From Nitrospiria bacterium (GTDB taxonomy: Bacteria; Nitrospirota; Nitrospiria; DASWJH01), in assembly GCA_036397255.1 (NCBI GenBank), contig DASWJH010000097.1, forward strand, positions 19,146 to 83,145: a stretch of 64,000 bases of DNA, written 5' to 3'. Positions within the stretch are counted from its first letter, which is position 1, and every line of letters begins with the position of its first letter. The translations under genes were made by a program, and so were the position numbers. Under the pieces are notes generated by a model. It was not told the DNA's origin. It saw only the letters and a list, made by a program, of their open reading frames with translations, and searched no databases. Positions 26,783 through 36,526 of this stretch are shown here, piece after piece.

Positions 26783-27958
26783 ATGGAGCAATTTGATGTG
26801 ATTATTATTGGAGCGGGTGCGGCAGGGCTAATGTGTGCCTTAACGGCTGGCCAAAGAGGCCGCAAAGTTCTGCTTTTGGATCATGCAAATAGGGTGGGAA
26901 AAAAAATTCTAATTTCTGGTGGAGGACGCTGCAATTTCACCAATTTACAGGTGGAACCTTTTCACTTTTTGTCGAATAATCCCCACTTCTGCAAGTCCGC
27001 GTTAAGTCGCTTTACCCAGAACGATTTTATTGCGTTGGTTAAAAAGCACGGCGTGCAATATTATGAGAAAAAGTTGGGGCAGCTTTTTTGTAATGGGAAA
27101 TCCGACGAGATCGTATCGCTTTTAATAAAAGAGTGCCGATTGGGGAAGGTTCAAGTCAGGACGAATTGTTCCGTTGAAAGTATAAAAAAAGAAAAACGAT
27201 TTACCCTCAGCACAAATTTAGGGAGCTATGAAGCCAACGCTCTGGTCATTGCCAGCGGTGGATTATCAGTACCCCAAATGGGGGCTTCGGGGTTTGGATA
27301 TGCTGTTGCCAAACAGTTTGGAATAAGAGTTCTTCCTTGCCGCCCGGGCCTTGTCTCTCTTCATTTAAGCGGGTCTCTTTTGAAGGACCTTGCCGGGTTT
27401 TCGGGGGTCTCGGTGAATGCTTTGGTTTCCTGTAATGGAAAATCTTTTCGGGAGGCGATTCTTTTTACCCATCAGGGGTTAAGCGGGCCTGCGATATTAC
27501 AGATTTCCAACTATTGGAAACCGGGGGATGAAATTGGTGTAAATCTGCTTCCAGATTTTAATTTAAACGAAGAAATCCGTTCCTGGCAGAAGGAACGGCC
27601 GAGGGCGGAGCTAAAAAACCTTTTGGGCCACCTATTGCCTAAACGCTTAGCTCAACGATGGGTAGAATTAAGACATCAAAATAAACCTGTTAACCAATAC
27701 AAAAAAAAAGAAAGCAATGAAATCTCGGAGGATTTTCACCATTGGCCTATTGTTCCTGTTGGTAATGGAGGATTTCGCACAGCAGAGGTTACCCTAGGGG
27801 GAGTCGATACGGATGAACTGTCTTCCAAAACCTTCGAAGCCAAAAGCGTGGAAGGCCTATATTTTATCGGGGAGGTAGTCGATGTCACTGGGTGGCTTGG
27901 GGGTTATAATTTTCAATGGGCTTGGGCATCCGGGTACTGTGCGGGACAAACTGTTTGA
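26783..27958 (+). CDS. HI0933-family NAD(P)/FAD-dependent oxidoreductase
   Basis: A 391-residue flavoprotein: GAGAAGL near residue 10 binds the FAD ADP part, and RVGKKILISGGGRCNFTN (about 42-59) is the HI0933/YhiN family signature. The end has GLYFIGEVVDVTGWLGGYNFQWAWASG, the typical C-terminal FAD contact. The reaction is not established for the family. It stands alone, divergent from radA. Confidence 0.9.
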   Translation: MEQFDVIIIGAGAAGLMCALTAGQRGRKVLLLDHANRVGKKILISGGGRCNFTNLQVEPFHFLSNNPHFCKSALSRFTQNDFIALVKKHGVQYYEKKLGQLFCNGKSDEIVSLLIKECRLGKVQVRTNCSVESIKKEKRFTLSTNLGSYEANALVIASGGLSVPQMGASGFGYAVAKQFGIRVLPCRPGLVSLHLSGSLLKDLAGFSGVSVNALVSCNGKSFREAILFTHQGLSGPAILQISNYWKPGDEIGVNLLPDFNLNEEIRSWQKERPRAELKNLLGHLLPKRLAQRWVELRHQNKPVNQYKKKESNEISEDFHHWPIVPVGNGGFRTAEVTLGGVDTDELSSKTFEAKSVEGLYFIGEVVDVTGWLGGYNFQWAWASGYCAGQTV

Positions 27959-28097
27959 ATCTTTTATCCATTGAGCATAAAAAGCAGCTTTTGTTTTTTT
28001 AGAAAAGGTTTTTTTAAAGAGGGGGGAAACCCAACTTTTCCCTTTTGCTTGTGTTTTGAAAAAAATATCAAAACGGTTTTCTGAATATCATTTTGGG

Positions 28098-28126
28098 TTC
28101 GCAATTGTTAAAAAATGTGCTATTTT
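28098..28126 (+). promoter_or_regulatory. Extended -10 promoter of clpS
   Basis: TTCGCA (28098-28103), 17 bases, then TATTTT (28121-28126) preceded by TGC, an extended -10. The block GTGCTATTTT recurs in the rpsB promoter. The ATG is about 20 bases after the expected start of transcription. Confidence 0.45.
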
Positions 28127-28148
28127 AGAAAATTTAGGGTGAATAACA

Positions 28149-28466
28149 ATGCCAGGGACTGTTCTTCCAGAAACCACACCCGAAGTGGAAATAGGGGATG
28201 ATTCTCGAATTGAAAAGATTCCCCCCTATAAAGTCATTTTTTTAAATGACGATATTACCACTATGGAATTTGTTGTTTATGTTTTGATTACCGTTTTTAG
28301 AAAAGATCACCAGGCTGCTTTTCTGTTGATGTTGGAAACCCACCATCAGGGTTCCGCGGTGGTTGCTGTTCTTCCCTTTGAAGAAGCAGAGCTTCGGCAA
28401 AGCCAGGTTCACTCCATGGCCAGTAAAGAAGGATTCCCTCTGCGATGTATCATTGAACCTGCCTAG
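28149..28466 (+). CDS. clpS: ATP-dependent Clp protease adaptor ClpS
   Basis: A 105-residue ClpS: a flexible acidic N-terminus, then PPYKVIFLNDDITTMEFVVYVL, the N-degron pocket region with Asp-Asp and the Met gate, and HHQGSAVVAVLPFEEAELRQSQV. It delivers N-end-rule substrates to ClpAP. The usual partner clpA is not beside it. GGGTGA precedes the ATG. Confidence 0.93.
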   Translation: MPGTVLPETTPEVEIGDDSRIEKIPPYKVIFLNDDITTMEFVVYVLITVFRKDHQAAFLLMLETHHQGSAVVAVLPFEEAELRQSQVHSMASKEGFPLRCIIEPA

Positions 28467-28519
28467 GTTTTTGTTGTTTTAATTTACATTGATAAAACCA
28501 GGAAATAGGAGCGGAATTA

Positions 28520-28927
28520 ATGGAACAAAAATTAGTGGTTCATTTTCAAGATGGAAAAATACTCAAAGGAGTCTCTCATGATTTTTTCCCAAATAAAAAC
28601 TGTTTTCATCTTGGTATTAACCATCAGGTTTCGGGGGTAAAACCTTTAGCAGTCTATATGTCAGAATTAAAAGCGGTTTTTTTTGTAAAGGATTTTGTGG
28701 GGGACAAAGAATTTAATGAATTAAAAGATTTTTCAGCTTCACAAGATTCGACTTATGGAAAAAAAATAATGGTCCATTTAAAAGACGGGGAGTCCCTTTG
28801 CGGTTTTACACAGGGGTATTCTCCCAATCGCCAGGGGTTTTTCCTTTTTCCCCTCGACTCTCAATCCAATAATCTAAAGGCTTTTATATTACAGTCGTTT
28901 ATAAAAAAAGTAGACCTTCCCGATTAA
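28520..28927 (+). CDS. Small protein with two similar halves, unknown function
   Basis: A 135-residue protein with an internal repeat: LVVHFQDGKILKGVSHDFFPNK near residue 4 and IMVHLKDGESLCGFTQGYSPNR near residue 85 share the pattern VH-x2-DG-x4-G-x6-PN. Each half looks like a small beta unit, similar to DUF6982-type proteins of deltaproteobacteria and Nitrospirota. It follows clpS by 53 bases and may share its transcript. No catalytic motif is visible. Confidence 0.7.
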   Translation: MEQKLVVHFQDGKILKGVSHDFFPNKNCFHLGINHQVSGVKPLAVYMSELKAVFFVKDFVGDKEFNELKDFSASQDSTYGKKIMVHLKDGESLCGFTQGYSPNRQGFFLFPLDSQSNNLKAFILQSFIKKVDLPD

Positions 28928-29020
28928 CCGTACTTTTTAGAAATTGAAGTCCCGTGTTTTTGAAGAAAATCTAATTCCTTATAAACAAAGGGTAATTAGG
29001 TCTAAAGGATTAAAAAAGTA

Positions 29021-29044
29021 AAGGAAGGTTAATTTCCCTTCCTT
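29021..29044. terminator. Hairpin after the clpS unit
   Basis: AAGGAAGG (29021-29028) pairs with CCTTCCTT (29037-29044) across an 8-base loop. On the plus strand only ATTTGG follows, so as a terminator of the clpS pair it is weak. The remaining gap to rpsB holds the promoter and leader listed separately. Confidence 0.35.
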
Positions 29045-29144
29045 ATTTGGAACAAAGGCTCCCTCCAAAAAGAGCTACCCCCCCCTTTTTAGTCAAAAGG
29101 TCATCAACCTACGGCTTCCCCAGGGAAATTTAGCCACTTTTCCC

Positions 29145-29173
29145 TTGCATAGGAATTACTATTGTGCTATTTT
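29145..29173 (+). promoter_or_regulatory. Extended -10 promoter of rpsB
   Basis: TTGCAT (29145-29150), 17 bases, then TATTTT (29168-29173) preceded by TGC. The start of transcription would be near 29180, leaving a leader of about 100 bases. Confidence 0.5.
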
Positions 29174-29197
29174 CCAAAGACTTGATCCTAGAATCCT

Positions 29198-29230
29198 TCC
29201 ATTTAAGAGCCTAAAAATGGATTGTTTTTT
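29198..29230 (+). promoter_or_regulatory. Terminator-like hairpin in the rpsB leader
   Basis: TCCATTT (29198-29204) pairs with AAATGGA (29215-29221) and is followed by TTGTTTTTT (29222-29230), all between the predicted transcription start and the rpsB start. This has the form of an attenuator. Family knowledge: rpsB leaders in other bacteria are controlled by S2 binding. Confidence 0.4.
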
Positions 29231-29283
29231 ATGCACTTATAGAAACGTGGGTTAATTTTAGAACTAAGGGGGTTTAAAAAGGT

Positions 29284-30078
29284 ATGTCTGAAATATCGAT
29301 AAAAGAACTTTTAGAGGCTGGGGTTCACTTTGGTCACCAAACCAAGCGGTGGAACCCAAAAATGAAAAAATTTATTTTTGGGGAGAAAAATAGCATTTAT
29401 ATTATTGATCTCCAGAAAACCTTAAAAAGGTTTAAACAAGCCCGTGATTTTATTTGGAAGACGGCTTCAGAAGGGAGATCGGTGCTTTTTGTTGCAACCA
29501 AACGGCAAGCCCAGGAGATCATTGAAGAGGAAGCCAAACGTTGTGGAATGTTTTATGTCACTCAGCGATGGTTGGGGGGAATGCTGACCAATTTTGAAAC
29601 CATACGAAAAAGCGTGGACAAATTAAAGAAATTAGAAAAAAAACAGGCCGATGGTACCTACGAACGACTACCCAAAAAAGAAGTGGCCTCTCTTGAGAAA
29701 AAGCGGATGCAATTGGAGAGAAATCTAGGGGGAATTAAACAGATGAATGCTCTTCCTGGAGCCCTTTTCGTGGTGGATATTAAAATGGAGCATATTGCTG
29801 TTCTTGAAGCCAATCGCCTTGGAATTCCCGTTGTGGGGGTTGTCGATACCAATTCCGATCCGGATGATGTGCAGTACCCTGTTCCTGGGAACGATGATGC
29901 CATTCGGTCCATTCGTTTGATTACCTCCCGAATGGTGGATGCCATTTTAGATGGACGGCAGAAGGGAGCTTTTGGGGCCCCTGTTGAAGAAAAACCGTTG
30001 GCAGCAACTCCTCCTCCCTCCGAGGAGAATCCGGTTTCGGAGGTTACCGATTTTGTAAAAGAGGGTATTGAAAAATAA
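29284..30078 (+). CDS. rpsB: 30S ribosomal protein S2
   Basis: A 264-residue S2 starting with the signature [20 protein letters not shown], then [13 protein letters not shown] and [23 protein letters not shown]. The C-terminal 35 residues are a proline- and glutamate-rich tail past the usual core. First gene of rpsB-tsf-pyrH-frr, the classic order. Confidence 0.98.
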   Translation: MSEISIKELLEAGVHFGHQTKRWNPKMKKFIFGEKNSIYIIDLQKTLKRFKQARDFIWKTASEGRSVLFVATKRQAQEIIEEEAKRCGMFYVTQRWLGGMLTNFETIRKSVDKLKKLEKKQADGTYERLPKKEVASLEKKRMQLERNLGGIKQMNALPGALFVVDIKMEHIAVLEANRLGIPVVGVVDTNSDPDDVQYPVPGNDDAIRSIRLITSRMVDAILDGRQKGAFGAPVEEKPLAATPPPSEENPVSEVTDFVKEGIEK

Positions 30079-30109
30079 TTTGATCCTAAAAGTTTTGGAG
30101 AGATATTGA

Positions 30110-30712
30110 ATGGCTGTTGAAGCAACACAGGTTAAAGAATTGAGGGAAAAAACAGGGGCAGGAATTATGGATTGCAAAAAAGCCCTTTCCCAATCCGGAG
30201 GGGATCTCCAAAAGGCCATCGATTTTCTTAGGCAAAAAGGCCTTTCGGTAGCGGCCCAGAAGGGGGGACGTTCAACGGATGAAGGCATTGTGGGATCCTA
30301 CGTTCACATGGGGGGAAAAATCGGAGTCCTCATCGAGGTGAATTGTGAGACCGATTTTGTGGCGAAAACACCTGAATTTCAGGCTTTTGGAAAGGACCTT
30401 GCCATGCAAGTAGCCGCGCCTCCGGTTGCTCTATTTGTGACAAGAGAGGATGTGCCCAAGGAGCTGTTGGACAAAGAACGTGAGATTTATGCCCATCAGG
30501 CTCGGGAGACAAAAAAACCAGAGAAGGTGATTGAGAAAATTGTGGCAGGAAAAATTGAGCGGTATTATCAGGAAGTTTGCCTTCTGGATCAAACCTTTAT
30601 TAAGGATGAGGCTTTAACGATTAAGGATTTGCTTGCCCAAAAAATTTCAGCTTTTGGCGAGAACATTACCATTAAGCGGTTTGTCCGATTTCAGGTCGGT
30701 GAAAAAACCTGA
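30110..30712 (+). CDS. tsf: Elongation factor Ts
   Basis: A 200-residue EF-Ts of the short type: VKELREKTGAGIMDCKKAL is the EF-Tu-binding N-terminal module, and GRIGVLIEVNCETDFVA-like residues (GKIGVLIEVNCETDFV) mark the core. It recycles EF-Tu-GDP. The length fits forms lacking the larger dimerisation insert of the E. coli protein. 31 bases after rpsB. Confidence 0.97.
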   Translation: MAVEATQVKELREKTGAGIMDCKKALSQSGGDLQKAIDFLRQKGLSVAAQKGGRSTDEGIVGSYVHMGGKIGVLIEVNCETDFVAKTPEFQAFGKDLAMQVAAPPVALFVTREDVPKELLDKEREIYAHQARETKKPEKVIEKIVAGKIERYYQEVCLLDQTFIKDEALTIKDLLAQKISAFGENITIKRFVRFQVGEKT

Positions 30713-30758
30713 CCAACTTTAAAATCTCCCTTTTTCTTCAATCATACCCCGGCTCAAC

Positions 30759-31487
30759 ATGAGCGACATGACACGCTCCGCTTATCAACGCGTTCTTCTA
30801 AAAATCAGCGGTGAAGTATTGGCAGGTGATCAAGGCTATGGGATTGATCCTCAAGTCCTGGATTCCCTTGCCGAGGAAATCGGAGAGCTTCATAAACTCG
30901 AGGTTGAATTGGCCATTGTGATTGGCGGGGGGAATATTTTTCGTGGGATTGCGGCCAGTTCAAAAGGAATGGAGCGGGCATCTGCTGATTACATGGGAAT
31001 GTTGGCCACGCTCATCAATGCCCTGGCCCTTCAAAATGCTCTTGAGAAAAAAAATATTTACACCCGGGTTCAGTCCGCCATTGAAATGCGCCAACTGGCT
31101 GAGAGTTATATCCGAAGAAGAGCCATCCGGCACCTTGAAAAGAAGCGTGTGGTGATATTTGCCGCTGGAACTGGAAACCCTTATTTTTCCACCGATACGG
31201 CTGCCGCACTTCGGGCGATGGAGATCGGGGCACAGGTGATTTTAAAAGGGACCAAGGTTGATGGGGTATTCGATAAGGATCCTCTGAAATATCCCGCCGC
31301 GAAAAAATTCGAACAACTTACCTTTTTTGAGGTGATTGAAAAGGGTTTAAAGGTCATGGATGCAACGGCGGTAACTCTTTGTATGGACCATGACCTTCCC
31401 ATTATGGTTTTCAATATTAAGGAAAAAGGAAACATTAAAAGAATTTTATGTGGAGAACATATCGGAACGGCGGTGAAAAACAAATAA
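30759..31487 (+). CDS. pyrH: UMP kinase
   Basis: A 242-residue amino-acid-kinase-fold UMP kinase: [37 protein letters not shown] and DGVFDKDP are the hexameric bacterial UMPK motifs. It makes UDP from UMP and is usually GTP-activated and UTP-inhibited. Third gene of the rpsB cluster. Confidence 0.97.
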   Translation: MSDMTRSAYQRVLLKISGEVLAGDQGYGIDPQVLDSLAEEIGELHKLEVELAIVIGGGNIFRGIAASSKGMERASADYMGMLATLINALALQNALEKKNIYTRVQSAIEMRQLAESYIRRRAIRHLEKKRVVIFAAGTGNPYFSTDTAAALRAMEIGAQVILKGTKVDGVFDKDPLKYPAAKKFEQLTFFEVIEKGLKVMDATAVTLCMDHDLPIMVFNIKEKGNIKRILCGEHIGTAVKNK

Positions 31488-31590
31488 ATGGAACCGGAAG
31501 GAGGTTATTTTGATCTGATGGGTTCTCCTTTTTCCAAGTGGAAAGAAAAAAGGGTCACCTGCTTTTTTAATAAAGGGGGGGTGGAATTTT

Positions 31591-32160
31591 ATGAGCGAAC
31601 CTGATGTCAGCAGAATCAAAAAGCAAACCGATGAAAAAATGGAAGCTGCCCTGGATCACCTTCGAAAGGAGCTTTCAACCATTCGAACTGGACGGGCCTC
31701 CTTATCCATTCTGGATGGCATCAAGATTGATTATTATGGGTCTCAAATGCCCCTCAATCAGGTGGCGACCTTATCCATTCCAGAAAGCCGGATGATTACC
31801 ATTCAACCCTGGGAAACTCAAATGGTGGGAGAGATTGAAAAGGCCATTCTTGCATCGGGAATTGGCATTACACCCAGCAATGACGGAAAAATTATCCGTT
31901 TAAATATTCCTCCCTTAACGGAGGAAAGACGGAAAACCTTGGTTAAGACCGCGAAAAAGACTGGAGAGGAAGCAAAAGTTTCCATTCGTAACATCCGAAG
32001 GGATGCCAATGACGAATTGAAAAAACTTCAAAAGGATGCTTCTCTGGCCGAGGATCAGCTTCGGAAAAATCAAGAGGAGGTCCAAAAGAGTACGGACCAG
32101 TTTATTAAAAAGGTGGACGATATCCTTTCCAAGAAGGAAGAGGAGATTCTGGAGGTCTAA
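31591..32160 (+). CDS. frr: Ribosome recycling factor
   Basis: A 189-residue RRF with the three-helix bundle and beta domain: LRKELSTIRTGRASLSILDG at the start and RRDANDELKKLQKDASLAEDQ in the last helix are diagnostic. It splits post-termination ribosomes with EF-G. GGGGGG and GGAAT precede the ATG. Confidence 0.97.
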   Translation: MSEPDVSRIKKQTDEKMEAALDHLRKELSTIRTGRASLSILDGIKIDYYGSQMPLNQVATLSIPESRMITIQPWETQMVGEIEKAILASGIGITPSNDGKIIRLNIPPLTEERRKTLVKTAKKTGEEAKVSIRNIRRDANDELKKLQKDASLAEDQLRKNQEEVQKSTDQFIKKVDDILSKKEEEILEV

Positions 32161-32461
32161 TGGACTTTAACCCCACCGTTCATTTTGTAAGATCTTAAAT
32201 TGATTTCAAAACCTTATTTTTTGTCACCATTCCTCAAAACAAAACATTTTCTGAAACCCTGGTTTATACCGGTTAAGAAAGGTCTATCTAGGGGTTAATT
32301 CTGACCCTGTCTATTAATTCCTCTCTCCATTTCTGTTAAGTTTGTTTTTTATATCATTCTTTATTATCCTAAAAGAATAGCAAAAAGGACCTTGTGGTAC
32401 GTGAAATGCTTTACCTTGGTTTAAGATACAAAGTTTTCTCATTGATCTGTCTAAGGGCTAG
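32161..32461. other. Intergenic gap between frr and alr
   Basis: About 300 AT-rich bases. A weak promoter match (TTGTTT at 32342, TATCCT at 32365, 17 bases apart) could drive alr. I see no terminator with a T run and no ORF. Confidence 0.3.
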
Positions 32462-33595
32462 ATGACTCTTAATGATTCCCACGGCCGGCCCACCTGGGCT
32501 GAAATTAATCTGAAAGCACTGTCTAACAATATCGGGGTGGTCCGGGGGAAAGTTGGGGAGGAACGGAAAATCTTGGCGGTGGTCAAAGCCGATGCCTATG
32601 GACATGGGTTGGTTCCTGTTTCAAAAGCCCTTCTTTCAGAAAACATTCAGATGTTTGGGGTAGCCCAGTTGGACGAAGGAATTGAGCTTCGCCAAGCAGG
32701 GATTCAAATTCCCATTCTTCTCATGACAGGATTTTTGGAAAGTCAGCTAAAAGACATATTCCATTACCGGTTGACTCCGGTGGTCCACCATTTTGATTTG
32801 CTTTCTCCTCTTCAGCGGTTTGGCAAAAAGGCTCAGAAACCTTTTCGATTTCATCTTAAAATCGACACCGGGATGGGACGCCTGGGGATGACCCTTTCCG
32901 AATTGAAAAGGGTTGCCCAAATGCTAAAGGCTTCTCCGGAAATTTTTTTGGAAGGAATCATGACCCATTTTGCAGAGTCCGAAGGAGAGGGGGGAGGGTT
33001 TCTCAAAGAGCAAACCCATCGTTTCCTTGAGTCGGTCAACCTGGTTTTAAAAAGCGACTATCCTCATCTGATTTGCCATGCCGCCAACAGCGCAGCAATT
33101 GTTAACAGCCCCTCTTCCTATTTTCAGATGGTTCGCCCGGGAATCATGTTGTATGGATATTTGCCCCCTCCCTTAAAAGGCCTCAACCACGGGTTAATGC
33201 CGGTCATGAGTTTAAAAACAAAAATTATTCACTTAAAAAAGGTCCCGCCCCGCACACCTATCGGGTATGGGAGGACTTGGAAAACAAAAAGGGAGAGTCT
33301 GATTGCCACCCTGCCTATTGGGTATGCGGATGGATATCCCCGGCTGCTTTCCAATCGAGGTTCGGTTCTCATGAGAGGGAAAAAATATCCCATCGTTGGC
33401 CGAATTTGTATGGATCTGCTGATGGTGGATGTGACCGGGATGGAACGCCCCGAAATTGGGGAGACCGTGGTATTGATCGGTGAGGAGGAAGGAAAAAAAA
33501 TTACCGCAGATGAAATAGGGATGTGGGCAGAAACCATTTCCTATGAAATTCTGTGTGGCGTCAATCGCCGGATTCCTCGGGTATACCTATCCTGA
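32462..33595 (+). CDS. alr: Alanine racemase
   Basis: A 377-residue fold type III PLP enzyme: PTWAEINLKALSNNI, the PLP lysine in AVVKADAYGHG (about residue 43), KIDTGMGRLGM, and the catalytic tyrosine in RTPIGYGRTW (about 265). It interconverts L- and D-alanine for peptidoglycan. A D-Ala-D-Ala-ligase-like ATP-grasp gene lies at 37.6 kb but belongs to a different operon. Confidence 0.95.
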   Translation: MTLNDSHGRPTWAEINLKALSNNIGVVRGKVGEERKILAVVKADAYGHGLVPVSKALLSENIQMFGVAQLDEGIELRQAGIQIPILLMTGFLESQLKDIFHYRLTPVVHHFDLLSPLQRFGKKAQKPFRFHLKIDTGMGRLGMTLSELKRVAQMLKASPEIFLEGIMTHFAESEGEGGGFLKEQTHRFLESVNLVLKSDYPHLICHAANSAAIVNSPSSYFQMVRPGIMLYGYLPPPLKGLNHGLMPVMSLKTKIIHLKKVPPRTPIGYGRTWKTKRESLIATLPIGYADGYPRLLSNRGSVLMRGKKYPIVGRICMDLLMVDVTGMERPEIGETVVLIGEEEGKKITADEIGMWAETISYEILCGVNRRIPRVYLS

Positions 33596-33631
33596 TGGAG
33601 GTTTTTTTTAAAAAAATAGGGAATAACAACC

Positions 33632-36460
33632 ATGGACCCGCAAACCCAAGATACTGAGATTCAGGATGTCGAACAGCACCTCCTGGATTTAATCCTGGAA
33701 CTGGTGGAAGAGCTGGGCATTCAACAGGCCGTCCGGTCTGTTTCCCTGGATGCTGCTTTGGATCGGGATTTGGGTTTGGGGAGCCTGGAGCGTGTTGAAC
33801 TTTTTATTCGGGTGGAAACTGCTTTTTCCATTCGTATCCCCGATCGGGGCATGGCTGAGGTCAATACCCCCCGTGATTTGCTGCAAACCCTTCTAGAGGC
33901 AAAAACGTCCAATGAAAAATTCAAGGTGGGGCATCGGGCTTCTATTGGAAGGTCTGTCCTCTCCCCCGGCCAGGCGACTTCGCTAGATGAAGTGCTTCGT
34001 CGTTTTGCATTGGGAGAACCCCGCCGGCCTCATATTTTCCTCCAGAATGAAGAAGGGGGAGAGGAGGTCATTACTTACGGAAAACTTTTTGAAACCGCTT
34101 CGGAAGTTGCCAATGGACTTTTGGACCGTGGGTTAAAACGGGGAGAAACCGTGGCCATTATGCTTCCCACGGGGAAAGAATTTTTCTCATCTTTTTTTGG
34201 GGTTTTATTGGCCGGGGGGATCGTGGTCCCCATTTATCCGCCCTACAAGGCGGACCGAATCGAAGAGTATGCGAGCCGCCAGGCACGAATTCTAAAAAAT
34301 GCGGACATACGGTTTTTGGTGACCTTTCAAAAAGTGGAGGCCCTGGGACATATTTTGCGTCCTTTTATCCCTTCCTTAAAGGAGGTCATGACCGTTGAAA
34401 AACTTTCAACTTCTAAAACCACTTTTTCCTTTTCTCCTAATCAGAGTTGGGAGGGTGCGCTGATTCAATATACATCCGGAAGTACCAGTGATCCGAAAGG
34501 GGTTCTTCTCGCCCATGAAAATGTTCTTTCCAATATCCAAGCCATCGGAAAAGCCGGGCAGATTTCCCCGATGGACATCGGAGTCAGTTGGCTTCCCCTC
34601 TATCACGATATGGGTTTGATTGGATCCTGGCTGTGTTGCCTTTATTATGGGATTCCCATCACGGTTCTTTCTCCATTTGCATTCTTAACCCGACCGGAGC
34701 GTTGGCTTTGGGCGATTCATTACCACCGCGCAACCCTGTCCGCTGCTCCCAATTTTGCCTATGAGCTGTGTGTCAGAAGAATAGAGGATAAAGACATTGA
34801 AGGACTCGATTTAAGTTCCTGGCGCCTTGCCTTTAATGGAGCAGAGGCCATCAGTCCGGATACCCTTTCCAAGTTTACGGATCGTTTTGGCCCTTATGGG
34901 TTCCGGCCAGAGACCTTTTTCCCGGTTTATGGTTTGGCAGAGGCCTCCGTGGCATTAACTTTTCCTCCAGTGGGCAGGCTTCCCAGGGTGGATTCGATTT
35001 CACGGGAGGGGTTTCAAACCCATCAGCGCGCAGAACCGGTTGGTTTATCGGAAAATACCCCTTTGAAATTTATTTCCTGCGGGGTTCCTCTTCCCGGACA
35101 TGAAATCCGAATTGTTGATCTTCAGGGTAAAGAGTTGGGGGAGCGTCAAATTGGATCCCTTCATTTTAGGGGCCCTTCAGGCATGAAAGGATATTTTCAA
35201 TCTCCAGAGGCAACCCAGTCTGTATTTCATGAGGGTTGGTGGGATACTGGAGATTTGGCCTACCGGGCCGATGGAGAGCTCTTCATCACCGGAAGGAAAA
35301 AAGATGTCATTATTAAAGCTGGACGGAACATTTATCCTCAGGAGATTGAAGAGATTGCCAGTGACGTTCCGGGAATCCGGCGGGGGTGTGTCGCAGCCTT
35401 TGGGGTGTCGGAGCAACGGCTTGGAACCGAACGGATCGTGGTGGTTGCGGAAACCCGGGAAACCGATCGAGAAAAACGGGAAACGATCTCTGCTCGGGTT
35501 GTGGAACTGGTTTCTGATAACATGGGTATTCCCCCCGATGTGGTTCTTTTGATCCTGCCCGGAGCCATCCCGAAAACCTCCAGTGGAAAACTGAGGCGGG
35601 CGTCTTGCCGGGAATTTTATATCCAGGGGAAATTGCTTCGCTCTCCCCATCCGGTTTGGTTCCAAATTGCTAAATTATGCCTTAACAGTCTCTTATCATG
35701 GGTGAAAAACGGTTTCGGGGCCATCGGTCGGTATGGGTATGCGGCTTATGTGGGGTTGGCCTTGTGTATCACTGTGCCCCCGGTTTGGTTCCTTATTTTT
35801 ATTTTCCCGAGGAAGCAAGCGGCCTCTTGGTTGTCACACGTTTGGGCAAAAGGGTTTTTAAAAAGTATCGGGTGCCCCCTTTCGGTCAAAGGGAAAGAAC
35901 ATTTGGGCAAAGCCACTCCGATGGTTCTGGTTTCCAATCATGCCAGTTACCTGGACGCGGTTGTCCTCATGGCGATTTTACCACCTGGTTTTCTTTTTGT
36001 GGCTAAATATCAATTACTCCGTGCCCCGATTATCCGAACGGTGATTCAAAGAGTGGGGCACATTACAGTGGATCGTGAAGATCTATCCAAAAGTGTTTCG
36101 GATGCCAAAAAGATTGAAGATGCCCTTCGGGCAGGATCATCCGTCCTGATTTTCCCGGAAGCGACCTTTACGCCGGTTACCGGATTGAGACCCTTCAAGT
36201 TAGGGGCGTTTAAAGTAGCGGCTGAAACCTCCCGGCCGGTCTGTCCCATTTCGATCCATGGGACACGGTATATCCTCTGGGGGGACCAATGGGTGCCGAG
36301 GCGGGGGTCTATTTCAGTGGTGATTGGAGAACCGATTATTCCTCGGGAGAATAGCTGGCGGGAGATCACCCGGCTTCGGGATTTGGTGAAGTTCGAGATT
36401 GCCAAACACTGCGGGGAGAATCCGTTGAATTTGGTGGGGATGGGCCCCCCTACCTCTTAG
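33632..36460 (+). CDS. ACP / acyl-AMP ligase / PlsC-type acyltransferase fusion
   Basis: A 942-residue three-domain protein. Residues about 12-90 are an acyl carrier domain with the phosphopantetheine serine S51 in DLGLGSLERVEL. Residues about 125-670 are an adenylate-forming fatty-acyl ligase: IQYTSGSTSDPKGVLLAH is the P-loop, VYGLAEASVALTF the second motif and GRKKDVIIKAGRNIYPQ the hinge region, as in FAAL-type enzymes. A hydrophobic stretch near 700-725 precedes a PlsC acyltransferase (NHASYLD at about 770, FPEATFT, and a P-I-hydrophobic motif). The inferred path is activation of a fatty acid, loading on the ACP domain and transfer to a lipid. Similar to Aas-like arrangements but with its own N-terminal carrier. 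Membrane-bound. Confidence 0.88.
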   Translation: MDPQTQDTEIQDVEQHLLDLILELVEELGIQQAVRSVSLDAALDRDLGLGSLERVELFIRVETAFSIRIPDRGMAEVNTPRDLLQTLLEAKTSNEKFKVGHRASIGRSVLSPGQATSLDEVLRRFALGEPRRPHIFLQNEEGGEEVITYGKLFETASEVANGLLDRGLKRGETVAIMLPTGKEFFSSFFGVLLAGGIVVPIYPPYKADRIEEYASRQARILKNADIRFLVTFQKVEALGHILRPFIPSLKEVMTVEKLSTSKTTFSFSPNQSWEGALIQYTSGSTSDPKGVLLAHENVLSNIQAIGKAGQISPMDIGVSWLPLYHDMGLIGSWLCCLYYGIPITVLSPFAFLTRPERWLWAIHYHRATLSAAPNFAYELCVRRIEDKDIEGLDLSSWRLAFNGAEAISPDTLSKFTDRFGPYGFRPETFFPVYGLAEASVALTFPPVGRLPRVDSISREGFQTHQRAEPVGLSENTPLKFISCGVPLPGHEIRIVDLQGKELGERQIGSLHFRGPSGMKGYFQSPEATQSVFHEGWWDTGDLAYRADGELFITGRKKDVIIKAGRNIYPQEIEEIASDVPGIRRGCVAAFGVSEQRLGTERIVVVAETRETDREKRETISARVVELVSDNMGIPPDVVLLILPGAIPKTSSGKLRRASCREFYIQGKLLRSPHPVWFQIAKLCLNSLLSWVKNGFGAIGRYGYAAYVGLALCITVPPVWFLIFIFPRKQAASWLSHVWAKGFLKSIGCPLSVKGKEHLGKATPMVLVSNHASYLDAVVLMAILPPGFLFVAKYQLLRAPIIRTVIQRVGHITVDREDLSKSVSDAKKIEDALRAGSSVLIFPEATFTPVTGLRPFKLGAFKVAAETSRPVCPISIHGTRYILWGDQWVPRRGSISVVIGEPIIPRENSWREITRLRDLVKFEIAKHCGENPLNLVGMGPPTS

Positions 36461-36526
36461 TCTGCTCGTCATGAATGGAGGTTTAACCTTTCGGTTTAAA
36501 CGTAATTTTTTCTTGGAGGCATCCGG

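Noticed and set aside
33689..33924. Minus-strand frames over the ACP domain
   Set aside because: Shadows of the well-supported 942-residue fusion protein.
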